Shown one piece after another: positions 6,882 to 12,151 of a stretch of DNA of 23,088 nucleotides. Origin of the DNA: a virus. Position 1 is the stretch's first letter, and each line of letters opens with the position of its first letter. The translations under genes and the position numbers were made by a program. Below the pieces are notes generated by a model. It was not told the DNA's origin. It worked only from the letters and a program-made list of their open reading frames with translations, and did not search any database. The stretch is from IMG/VR virus record IMGVR_UViG_3300028008_002565, positions 1 to 23,088 of that record, one strand, 5' to 3'.

Positions 6882-7345
6882 TAGATACCTCCCTGGGCAA
6901 CGTTCATGGCCACTGCCACCGGCTGCACCGTGGAGGACTGGCAGAGTGCAGCGCGAGCAGCGTTTTTCAGAGTCATCACTTCGCTCAGGGCGCCCAATTC
7001 AGCGTGGTATGCCGCCTCCATTTGCTCGGCTTGATCGGTGTCAAAATAACGCTCACCGGTTTCGCCGTCGGTCCGCTGGTGGTCTTGGTAGCGAGACTGA
7101 ATGCGCTTCGTCAGCACGTTGATAACGTCATCCAGTGCCACGCAACGCTCATCCGTCACCGGCTGCGCCACCGCTGGCGAGGGTGCGATTGCGTCCAGTG
7201 CAGCGTCTGCTTCGTCCTTGCCGACACATGCCTTTGCGCCGTTGTGCAGCACGATGACGCCATGCGCCACAGCCTTGCGGTATCGTTGCGCATCCAGCGC
7301 ATCGCCTTCAGGCACCGGCCCTGCTGGTAGCTCTTCTGGTGTCAT
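6881..7345 (-). CDS. Hypothetical 154-aa phage protein
   Basis: A soluble protein that I do not recognise. The N-terminal half is Ala/Pro-rich with ALDAIAPSPAVAQP. The second half is predicted helical (DDVINVLTKRIQSRYQDHQ, DQAEQMEAAYHAELGALSEVM). The start has AAGG six bases before the ATG, and the stop overlaps the J-domain start by one base. It sits in the middle of the early operon. No catalytic motif is visible. Confidence 0.75.
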   Translation of the reverse strand: MTPEELPAGPVPEGDALDAQRYRKAVAHGVIVLHNGAKACVGKDEADAALDAIAPSPAVAQPVTDERCVALDDVINVLTKRIQSRYQDHQRTDGETGERYFDTDQAEQMEAAYHAELGALSEVMTLKNAARAALCQSSTVQPVAVAMNVAQGGI

Positions 7346-7357
7346 GGTTAGCCTTCC

Positions 7358-7708
7358 TTAGTGGCCGCACGGCAGCTCGCCGTCGACGTTGGTCTTGGCG
7401 CCGCAGCTGATGCAGGTGCGGCTCGTTTCTCCCGGGGTGTCAGTGATAGCGCGAAGAAAAATCTGGTGCGGCTTTCCAAACGACATGGTGTTTCCGTAGG
7501 GCTCATCCATCTCGCCCTTCAGCCACGGGCATGCTGTTTCACAGCACACCCCCAGTCCACCTGTCTGCGGATCATCAATGCAGCCGGCGAGGGAAATCTT
7601 TCCGCAGTCACCAAAGCAGTGCTTCTGGATCAGGTCCTTCTGGTCTGGATGGAGGAGGAGGAGGCCGAAAATCTTGATAGGCGGCTCTGCTGGCTGTCGG
7701 GCATTCAC
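7358..7708 (-). CDS. Cysteine-rich, probably zinc-binding small protein
   Basis: I place the start at the GTG at 7708 rather than the ATG at 7747. GGGAGG lies five bases before the GTG, and the GTG shares four bases (GTGA) with the upstream stop, a classic coupled junction. The product is 116 aa with clustered Cys/His: HCFGDC, VCCETAC, CISCGA and a terminal CGH. These fit one or two zinc ribbons, although no named family is recognised. Such proteins often bind nucleic acid or act as adaptors. It is soluble, with no membrane segment. Confidence 0.72.
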   Translation of the reverse strand: MNARQPAEPPIKIFGLLLLHPDQKDLIQKHCFGDCGKISLAGCIDDPQTGGLGVCCETACPWLKGEMDEPYGNTMSFGKPHQIFLRAITDTPGETSRTCISCGAKTNVDGELPCGH

Positions 7709-7944
7709 AGTTGCCTCCCTTCTACGGGCTGGCTGCTCGACCGCCACACATCAAGCATGTGCTGCATCGCTTCGGGTCCAACGCGATCGACTGCGTAGGG
7801 AATCGAGTCTTGGGGAGCCAGCTCTCGCATGCGGCCGGAGGCGAGGGCGACGTACAGTACTTCGCCGGTGGAGAGAGGACCCACGCGGCGGTAGTTTCCC
7901 GCCCAGGCCTCTCGCGCGATCTCGTCGAGGTATTCCAAGTTCAT
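7705..7944 (-). CDS. Hypothetical 79-aa phage protein
   Basis: A small soluble protein with a helical start (MNLEYLDEIAREAWAGNYRR), a middle STGEVLYVALAS segment and a final helix MQHMLDVWRSS. The start is strong: GAGGAG with six-base spacing. Its stop overlaps the GTG of the next gene. The family and function are unknown; the spacing places it in the early operon right after the HD-domain gene. Confidence 0.72.
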   Translation of the reverse strand: MNLEYLDEIAREAWAGNYRRVGPLSTGEVLYVALASGRMRELAPQDSIPYAVDRVGPEAMQHMLDVWRSSSQPVEGRQL

Positions 7945-7954
7945 GTCAGTCTCC

Positions 7955-8503
7955 TCACAGTTGGCCGGTGACTTCCTTGAAGCGACGGAGGAACTCAGCC
8001 TCTGCCGACAAGGGGAGCTTGGGGGTGATGGGAGCGCGGCGGGCCGATATCCCGGCCAGAGCAGGCCAGGGCGCGCTATCCGGTGCCAGGAGGTCGCGCC
8101 GCTCGGTGGCCAGCATCACGAGGTCTGCTTCATGAATTGCAGCTGCTGCGGCCGACGACGGATAAGGATCGAGGCCGAAGGCGATGTGGATCTTCGCCAG
8201 CATGCCGACCTCCAGCTCGCGGTTCTCGCTGTTGTGCGGCATGCGCTTCAGGGGCTGCACCATGTCGCCCAGGTAGGCCTCGGCCGAGTCGTGCAGCAGG
8301 CCATAGAGCTTCAGCTCCTTGGGCAGCAGGTCGGCCACGCCGACGCTGTGCTGTGCCACCGAGTAGAACTGGCGAGTGTGGCCGCCGAAGCGGCAGATCT
8401 GGGACAGGGCATGCGCGATGTCGACGATGTGGATATCGGCTGGCGTGGCCTCAGTGAGGCTCACGTAGTAGCCGAGAGTGGTATAGATCGAGTTCGGTTT
8501 CAT
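7955..8503 (-). CDS. HD-domain phosphohydrolase (YfbR-like 5'-nucleotidase family)
   Basis: A 182-aa protein read from the ATG at 8503. The reading frame stays open upstream to 8728, but that part duplicates the coding strand of the next gene in another frame. HD-family metal ligands are visible: His52 in VAQHSVG, His71-Asp72 in LLHDSAEAYLGD, and Asp127 in IHEADLVMLA near the expected third-Asp position. The arrangement SVAxHS...HDxxEAYLGDM...PLK matches phage and bacterial HD hydrolases that act on nucleotides such as deoxynucleoside monophosphates. A role in adjusting host dNTP pools during replication is plausible. The Shine-Dalgarno sequence is weak, so the start is slightly uncertain. 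Confidence 0.85.
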   Translation of the reverse strand: MKPNSIYTTLGYYVSLTEATPADIHIVDIAHALSQICRFGGHTRQFYSVAQHSVGVADLLPKELKLYGLLHDSAEAYLGDMVQPLKRMPHNSENRELEVGMLAKIHIAFGLDPYPSSAAAAAIHEADLVMLATERRDLLAPDSAPWPALAGISARRAPITPKLPLSAEAEFLRRFKEVTGQL

Positions 8504-8519
8504 TTGGGGTCTCGGTAGG

Positions 8520-8741
8520 TCAGATGGACTTGCTGGTGATCGAGGAGGGCGCCGGCGGCCGGGCGCACCAGGAACTGGGCTTGATCGAGCTGCTGCGCGC
8601 GGACGAGGTCTGAATGTGCTGCGCCGGCAGCATGCCGGCCAGCACGAAGGCGGACAGGACCCCGGCGAGCCAGGCACCGAGGAGGCGCAAGAGCATGCTG
8701 CGCTTGCTGATGACGAGCAGGACGCCAATGCGGTAGGTCAT
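8520..8741 (-). CDS. Small 73-aa membrane protein
   Basis: Read from the ATG at 8741, which shares ATGA with the stop of the upstream gene. A basic N-terminus (ISKRSMLLRLL) is followed by a hydrophobic segment, LGAWLAGVLSAFVLAGMLP, at about residues 20-38, then a Ser/Pro-rich tail. It could be an inner-membrane anchor or a signal-peptide-bearing protein with a short periplasmic tail. The family is unknown. It is one of three tiny membrane proteins around the second recombinase. Confidence 0.6.
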   Translation of the reverse strand: MTYRIGVLLVISKRSMLLRLLGAWLAGVLSAFVLAGMLPAQHIQTSSARSSSIKPSSWCARPPAPSSITSKSI

Positions 8742-8983
8742 TGCGAGACCTCCGCCAGACTGCTTACGCGCCACTTGTTCATCTTGTCGACGGCCAGGGC
8801 CATGCTCATGAGAGCGGCGGCCAGCTCGCGCGCCTGGTCGGCGTTGAGGCTGGAGGTAGCGAAGAGCCCGTCGTTATGCAGCATGATGGTCACGCGGGCA
8901 GGGACAAGGTTGCGGGGCGCGATCGCCTCGGCCTTCAGGGGCAAGCCATAGATCGGCTTGATCTCGTGAGATACGGCAGTCAT
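8738..8983 (-). CDS. Hypothetical 81-aa phage protein
   Basis: I use the ATG at 8983, preceded by TGGAG with seven-base spacing. The longer frame to 9202 only overlaps the neighbouring membrane protein out of register. The product looks like a compact alpha/beta protein: PARVTIMLHNDGLFATSSLN, then a helix DQARELAAALMSMALAVDKM. No motif or family is recognised. It is tightly spaced: its start is 2 bases after the stop upstream, and its stop overlaps the next start. Confidence 0.68.
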   Translation of the reverse strand: MTAVSHEIKPIYGLPLKAEAIAPRNLVPARVTIMLHNDGLFATSSLNADQARELAAALMSMALAVDKMNKWRVSSLAEVSQ

Positions 8984-8985
8984 AG

Positions 8986-9231
8986 TCAAACTCCAGAAAG
9001 AGGGCGCGCCCAGAGGCCACGCAGGTAGCGATACGACAAGAAAATGGCCAGCAGGAACATGCCCCACTGGTGCGAGGAAAAGGTCTCGATGAACCAGCAG
9101 GGCTGGCCAGCCAGGCCGATAAAGCACCCAAGGCGGCGGTTCTCTTCGCCACCACGGGTCATGTAGAGCACGGAGCCGGCGCTGGTGGCGAGGATCCAGC
9201 ACTGGACCAGCAGCCCGAGAAGGTCATTCAT
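8986..9231 (-). CDS. Small 81-aa membrane protein
   Basis: Starts at the ATG at 9231, overlapping the recombinase stop by eight bases. Two hydrophobic segments are visible: LLGLLVQCWILATSAGSVLY at about residues 4-23 and WGMFLLAIFLSYRYLRGLW at about 57-75, separated by a charged loop (TRGGEENRR). This suggests a two-pass inner-membrane protein with a basic C-terminus. A superinfection-exclusion or other membrane role is possible but not shown. The sequence is typical of uncharacterised phage proteins. Confidence 0.68.
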   Translation of the reverse strand: MNDLLGLLVQCWILATSAGSVLYMTRGGEENRRLGCFIGLAGQPCWFIETFSSHQWGMFLLAIFLSYRYLRGLWARPLSGV

Positions 9232-9895
9232 CGTTGTGTCTCCGATCGAAGCGGCGGCGCAGCTCGGCGCGGGTGATACGGTTGCCCTGATGGCGGTCCA
9301 GGTCGTCGAGGGTGTTCTCAACGTCCTCGCGCAGGACGCCGGTGTACACCCCGGTCGAGGCGATGGAGTTATGGCCGAGAGCAGCCTTGACGACGCCGCG
9401 TGGGTCAGCGGCCTTGCTTCGGCGCATGATGTCGATGGCGCGCGTATGGCGCAGCCAGTGCGGGCTGAACTTGTCAGTGAGGCCGGCGGCGATCGCCCAC
9501 TTCTTCAGGCGCAGCTCGATCGAGCGCACCGTCATCGGCCGGTCAGTGCTTTGACGGCTCACCAGGAGCGGTGCGGTCTTGGCAGGTCTCTCCTCACCGG
9601 TGATCAGCATCCGGATCTCCAGGAGGTCGCGCAGTGCCTTTGAGAGCCCCAAGGTGACGTACACGCTGTGATCGCGCTTGCCGCCCTTGCGGTTCTCTTT
9701 CGGGATGAAGTGGTACTTATCTGCCAGGGCCGCTTCAGCATCGCCCACCGTCATCAGGGCGAACTCCCCGACGCGCTCGGCGGAGAAGTAGAGGCCGCGA
9801 ATGATGGCGCTGTCGCGGCGGGCGTAGATGTCATTGGACTGTCCAGCAGCTTTGAAAAGCCGCTTTCGTTCTTCTGGTGTCAGGTATCGCAGCAT
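9224..9895 (-). CDS. Catalytic-domain-only tyrosine recombinase
   Basis: I choose the ATG at 9895, with GGAG six bases upstream; an alternative ATG at 9907 has no site. The 223-aa protein begins directly with the catalytic domain (MLRYLTPEERKRLF), so the core-binding domain of ordinary integrases is absent, as in FimB/FimE-type enzymes. The catalytic set is complete: Arg41 (AERVGEF), Lys70 or Lys73 (RKGGKRD), His146 and Arg149 (HWLRH), His175 (LGHNS) and Tyr184 (VYTGV). It may excise the prophage, invert a segment or need a partner protein for DNA binding. It is the second tyrosine recombinase in the window and sits in the early operon, so it should be expressed on induction. Confidence 0.85.
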   Translation of the reverse strand: MLRYLTPEERKRLFKAAGQSNDIYARRDSAIIRGLYFSAERVGEFALMTVGDAEAALADKYHFIPKENRKGGKRDHSVYVTLGLSKALRDLLEIRMLITGEERPAKTAPLLVSRQSTDRPMTVRSIELRLKKWAIAAGLTDKFSPHWLRHTRAIDIMRRSKAADPRGVVKAALGHNSIASTGVYTGVLREDVENTLDDLDRHQGNRITRAELRRRFDRRHNDE

Positions 9896-9919
9896 GTGGT
9901 TCTCCATGCGTATGAGTGG

Positions 9920-9939
9920 CCCGCGCTCCCCAGCGCGGG
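9920..9939 (-). other. Perfect 8-bp stem hairpin upstream of the second recombinase
   Basis: CCCGCGCT (9920-9927) and AGCGCGGG (9932-9939) form a perfect GC-rich stem with a four-base loop. It lies between the 36-aa membrane gene (stop at 9945) and the recombinase start. No T-run follows on the minus strand, so it is not a standard terminator. It could limit or stabilise the downstream message. Confidence 0.5.
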
Positions 9940-9944
9940 TGGGG

Positions 9945-10055
9945 TTAGAAAGTGCCGTCCAGCAGACCAGCGATGGTGATGAACAGGAGCACCGCCACCA
10001 GGGCTGAAAGCCAGTCGATCGGCTTGGTCTTTCCGTCGCTGTTGTTCTCGTTCAT
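9945..10055 (-). CDS. 36-aa single-pass membrane microprotein
   Basis: A 37-codon frame with an excellent ribosome-binding site (GGAGGAG, then AACTTC, then ATG) and a start sharing ATGA with the upstream stop. The product has a hydrophilic head (MNENNSDGKTKPIDW) and one hydrophobic segment, LSALVAVLLFITIAGLL, at residues 16-32. It should be an inner-membrane microprotein. No family is recognised. Strong translation signals make it more credible than most frames this short. Confidence 0.65.
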   Translation of the reverse strand: MNENNSDGKTKPIDWLSALVAVLLFITIAGLLDGTF

Positions 10056-10258
10056 GAAGTTCTCCTCCGGAGTTGTGCCGCTTGGGCGAAATTTTTAAGG
10101 GCCAGCGATATCGACCGGTGCTCCAACGCTGCCTCGAAGGGCAGGCGCTGCTTGTCGAACACGCAGGCGTCGTACGCTGCTCGCAGCTCGGCTTCCGTCG
10201 GTGGTCGAAGGTTGATCTGCAGGTGCAGCGAGCGCTGCCTCGGGTCGGGTCTCTTCAT
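10052..10258 (-). CDS. Hypothetical 68-aa protein
   Basis: The start at 10258 has AAGG six bases upstream (AAGGCCCGCCATG), and the stop overlaps the 36-aa gene start. The sequence reads as a normal small soluble protein: PPTEAELRAAYDACVFDKQR, then FEAALEHRSISLALKNFAQAA. No family is recognised. Most of it overlaps the next upstream gene in another frame. Of the two, this one looks the more protein-like in the overlap. Confidence 0.62.
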   Translation of the reverse strand: MKRPDPRQRSLHLQINLRPPTEAELRAAYDACVFDKQRLPFEAALEHRSISLALKNFAQAAQLRRRTS

Positions 10259-10418
10259 GGCGGGCCTTCTCGGTGAAAACCTGTTTCATGAGCTGGCTCT
10301 TGAAAAGGGCCAGGAAGATCGCGGAGATATCGACGGCTTTGCCGGCGGGAATCTGGTGCTCGATACGAGTGACCCCGAGGCGGCGCAGCGAAGGCGGTGG
10401 GCGGCGATCATTTGTCAT
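10095..10418 (-). CDS. Hypothetical 107-aa basic protein, overlapping its neighbour
   Basis: Starts at the ATG at 10418, eleven bases inside the end of the CII gene, with GAGG nine bases upstream. The first 53 residues (GVTRIEHQIPAGKAVDISAI, then LMKQVFTEKARHE) look genuine. The remainder (Ala/Arg/Ser-rich) overlaps the 68-aa gene by 164 bases in another frame and may simply be tolerated read-through to the next stop. The function is unknown; the basic N-terminus would allow DNA binding, but no motif supports this. Confidence 0.5.
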   Translation of the reverse strand: MTNDRRPPPSLRRLGVTRIEHQIPAGKAVDISAIFLALFKSQLMKQVFTEKARHEETRPEAALAAPADQPSTTDGSRAASSVRRLRVRQAAPALRGSVGAPVDIAGP

Positions 10419-10869
10419 CGACCATGCCCTCGATGCGGCTGACGCATTCCATTACTGCGCGGATGTAGCTCCATCCACGCTTTGCGATGCGCTGGTGCTC
10501 GTCAGGCTTGATACGACCGTCCTCCAGGGCGTCTTTGATCTCCTGGTGGAACTCACCGGACTTGGCGCCCAGCTCCAACATCACATCGAGGAGGGCCTCG
10601 TCAGAGACTGTCTCATCGATGGGCAGGCGGATGAACACACCGCCGAGCGTGGCCGCCATGGCCTCCACGATGCGATGGTCTTTTGTGAGGACCTGGACCA
10701 AGAGGGCATCGGCCAATGTTGGCTTCTGCTTGTTGGTCTCATTGGAGTTGGCCTTGTTGTAGAGGGAGCCAACCGGCATCCCCATCAGGTTGGCAAGCTT
10801 CGGCACGCCATGTTCTAAAACGATGGCGCGAAAAGCCTCCTGCACATCAAACAAAGGTTTGTGCGACAT
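10408..10869 (-). CDS. Phage regulatory protein CII (P2-type, CP76 family)
   Basis: The 153-aa protein resembles the CII-like regulators of P2-type and related phages. An N-terminal helix-turn-helix region (VPKLANLMGMPVGSLYNKAN, about residues 22-41) is followed by a helical C-terminal part (DEALLDVMLELGAKSGEFHQ). Family members bind DNA and influence early or lysogeny transcription. It is the first gene after a terminator, and a long dyad lies 40-70 bp upstream of its start. Expression therefore probably depends on read-through or on a separate regulated promoter. The Shine-Dalgarno sequence is weak (GGAATTCATATG). Confidence 0.8.
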   Translation of the reverse strand: MSHKPLFDVQEAFRAIVLEHGVPKLANLMGMPVGSLYNKANSNETNKQKPTLADALLVQVLTKDHRIVEAMAATLGGVFIRLPIDETVSDEALLDVMLELGAKSGEFHQEIKDALEDGRIKPDEHQRIAKRGWSYIRAVMECVSRIEGMVDDK

Positions 10870-10908
10870 ATGAATTCCAGCGAAAGATTAATAAACCGCT
10901 ATTGCTGG

Positions 10909-10937
10909 ACTCCGGCACACTGATGGTGTGCTGGAGT
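10909..10937. promoter_or_regulatory. Long dyad upstream of the CII gene, operator or leader hairpin
   Basis: ACTCCGGCACAC (10909-10920) and GTGTGCTGGAGT (10926-10937) are inverted copies with one mismatch and a five-base spacer. Four TCCAGC half-sites occur nearby: plus strand at 10876 and 10943, minus strand at 10904 and 10930. CCAGCGAAA also occurs as a direct repeat at 10877 and 10944. It may be a protein-binding site or an RNA hairpin in the CII leader. Confidence 0.5.
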
Positions 10938-10949
10938 GTCCATCCAGCG

Positions 10950-10990
10950 AAAAAAGAAAAGCCCGCTGCCCCTTGGAAGGGGCGGCAGGC
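10950..10990 (-). terminator. Rho-independent terminator after the 64-aa early gene
   Basis: On the minus strand, GCCTGCCGCCCC pairs with GGGGCAGCGGGC around a TTCCAA loop and is followed by TTTTCTTTTTT. It starts 4 bases after the 64-aa gene stop. Transcripts reaching CII and the long early operon must read through it or start after it. Confidence 0.82.
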
Positions 10991-10993
10991 TCG

Positions 10994-11188
10994 TTACTTC
11001 GGGTAGTTTTTCATCCCGCGTGCGATGAGATCACGGGCGAGACCCGATGCGCTCTGATCGGTGCTCGAAAGGAGATTGAAGAATTGTTTTCCCAAACTGC
11101 GGTGACGAACACCGAAGGTGATCATCACAAAGTCAGGTTTTGCGCTCTGCGCGGCTTTTTTGCCCCTATTTACCGCTGACTTGCTCAT
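10994..11188 (-). CDS. Small 64-aa basic early protein, possible Cro-position regulator
   Basis: First leftward gene from the switch region, divergent from the repressor. The 64-aa product is basic at both ends (SAVNRGKKAAQSAK; GLARDLIARGMKNYPK). The C-terminal SASGLARDLIARGM could be part of a ribbon-helix-helix or other DNA-binding fold, but no clear motif is seen. Its position is that of a Cro-type gene, so an early regulator is plausible but inferred from position only. There is no good Shine-Dalgarno sequence, while a strong terminator follows directly, so it forms its own short transcript. Confidence 0.65.
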   Translation of the reverse strand: MSKSAVNRGKKAAQSAKPDFVMITFGVRHRSLGKQFFNLLSSTDQSASGLARDLIARGMKNYPK

Positions 11189-11206
11189 ATTTCAGTAGCC
11201 CCGTTT

Positions 11207-11234
11207 GCTATACTCAGCCCGCCCCATGTCTTAA
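11207..11234 (-). promoter_or_regulatory. Putative leftward early promoter
   Basis: On the minus strand, TTAAGA (11234-11229) and TATAGC (11212-11207) are separated by 16 bases. Each matches four of six sigma-70 consensus positions. The -35 lies inside the left arm of the large inverted repeat, so a repressor bound there would block it. It would drive the 64-aa gene. Confidence 0.45.
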
Positions 11235-11258
11235 AGATTCCTCAAAAATCTTTAAGAC
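11228..11258. promoter_or_regulatory. Probable repressor operator, perfect 12-bp inverted repeat
   Basis: GTCTTAAAGATT (11228-11239) and AATCTTTAAGAC (11247-11258) are exact inverted copies around seven bases. It sits in the divergent region between the repressor and the 64-aa early gene. Each arm contains TTAAGA reading outward, usable as the -35 of a promoter in each direction. It is the best candidate site for the CI-like repressor. Confidence 0.72.
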
Positions 11259-11280
11259 TCCTATTTGTATGAATTGTATT
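11252..11280 (+). promoter_or_regulatory. Putative rightward promoter for the repressor
   Basis: TTAAGA (11252-11257) in the right arm of the inverted repeat and TGTATT (11275-11280) are 17 bases apart, each with four of six matches to the sigma-70 consensus. It lies 36 bp before the repressor ATG. It mirrors the leftward promoter, so the operator could control both. Confidence 0.4.
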
Positions 11281-11295
11281 CCTATCTTTAGGAAT
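11278..11295. promoter_or_regulatory. Second, shorter inverted repeat in the repressor leader
   Basis: ATTCCTA (11278-11284) and TAGGAAT (11289-11295) are exact inverted copies around TCTT. It overlaps the proposed repressor -10 and start. TCTTTAGGA here resembles TCTTTAAGA in the main operator, so it may be a second, autoregulatory site. Confidence 0.45.
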
Positions 11296-11315
11296 TGCAA
11301 GAGTTTTATCCGCCT

Positions 11316-12071
11316 ATGAACAAAGAACTTTCCCCGCTCGCACAACGCCTTGAATTCCTTGCAGCGGGAAGAGCGCTCCACGGCTGGGCCAAGTCCATCG
11401 GCCTGCCAAAGATCAGCATCGAGAACGTGATGAAGGGGAATGGCCTCTCGTATGAGTCGCTGGCGCACCTTCACCGTGTCGAGAATGTGCGTACCGACTG
11501 GCTGCTGGAGGGACGGGGTAATCCGTTCTCCGTCAATGCGTGCCTATGTGACGAATCTGCGTACGAGCTGCTCGACGAACTGCTGGTCGAGCGGTGGGAA
11601 GTAGATGTGATCACCGATGAAAACCGTGTGGCCATCGTGCTCAGCCAGCCGGCCCAGGTGCAGGTGAAGGACGGCAAGGACAGCGCTGGCCATCAGAAAT
11701 ATCGCGACATCAACTATCGCCTCGTGGAGATAGTGTGCGGTGCCCTGGGGACACGTACGATTGCTCGCGCCACAGCGTTCGGAATTCACCGAGTGCTGCA
11801 GATCGGTAGCGATATGATGAAGGAGCTAGAGAAGGGAAAGCTTGGCTCTTACTTCCTGTTCTCATCCCCTTCGGCGCTGATCCCTCACGCGGTCCAGTAT
11901 GCCCATGCCGGCAAGCTGTTCGAGAAGCTTGAGAAGGGTGAGCAGACAGCGTCGACGCCCGAGGAAAAGGCATTGCTCAGCAGCTACCGCAGCATGTCCT
12001 CCGACAAGCGACAGGCCGTAAGCCAGGTCGTTCTCTCGATGGCTGATCTTGGCAATCGAAAATTAAAATGA
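11316..12071 (+). CDS. CI-like phage repressor without visible S24 protease domain
   Basis: The only clear plus-strand gene, 251 aa from the ATG at 11316 (a TTG at 11295 is in frame but falls in the inverted repeat). The N-terminal part matches phage CI-type helix-turn-helix domains: LAQRLEFLAAGRALHGWAKS, LPKISIENVMKGNGLSYESL, then VRTDWLLEGRGNPF, at about residues 5-72. The remaining part is not the usual S24 autocleavage domain: no Ser/Lys dyad context is seen. Instead there is a helical region (LFEKLEKGEQTASTPEEKAL, then DKRQAVSQVVLSMADLG). It should maintain lysogeny by binding the adjacent operator. Induction may use an antirepressor rather than RecA-driven cleavage; this is inference. 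The Shine-Dalgarno sequence is weak. Confidence 0.82.
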   Translation: MNKELSPLAQRLEFLAAGRALHGWAKSIGLPKISIENVMKGNGLSYESLAHLHRVENVRTDWLLEGRGNPFSVNACLCDESAYELLDELLVERWEVDVITDENRVAIVLSQPAQVQVKDGKDSAGHQKYRDINYRLVEIVCGALGTRTIARATAFGIHRVLQIGSDMMKELEKGKLGSYFLFSSPSALIPHAVQYAHAGKLFEKLEKGEQTASTPEEKALLSSYRSMSSDKRQAVSQVVLSMADLGNRKLK

Positions 12072-12101
12072 AAAATGCCCGCCTCTCGAAGATGGCGGGC
12101 A
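12064..12101 (-). terminator. Rho-independent terminator of the late operon
   Basis: On the minus strand, TGCCCGCC (12101-12094) pairs with GGCGGGCA (12083-12076), then TTTTTCATTTTAATT follows. It lies 51 bp after the stop of the 803-aa gene and abuts the repressor stop. On the plus strand no T-run follows, so it mainly serves the late transcript and shields the repressor from convergent transcription. Confidence 0.8.
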
Positions 12102-12151
12102 AAGACCTCACAGCAGCTGGTGGCGGAAAGCCCCGCCCCCGATCCAATGTT

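Noticed and set aside
8504-8728. N-terminal extension of the HD-domain protein
   Set aside because: This part is Ser/Pro/Cys-rich, duplicates the coding of the 73-aa membrane gene in another frame, and lacks resemblance to HD proteins; the ATG at 8503 begins the recognisable domain.
12104-12150. Separate plus-strand terminator for the repressor gene
   Set aside because: GC-rich inverted segments are present (GGCGG and CCGCC) but no T-run follows, so only the minus-strand terminator is supported.
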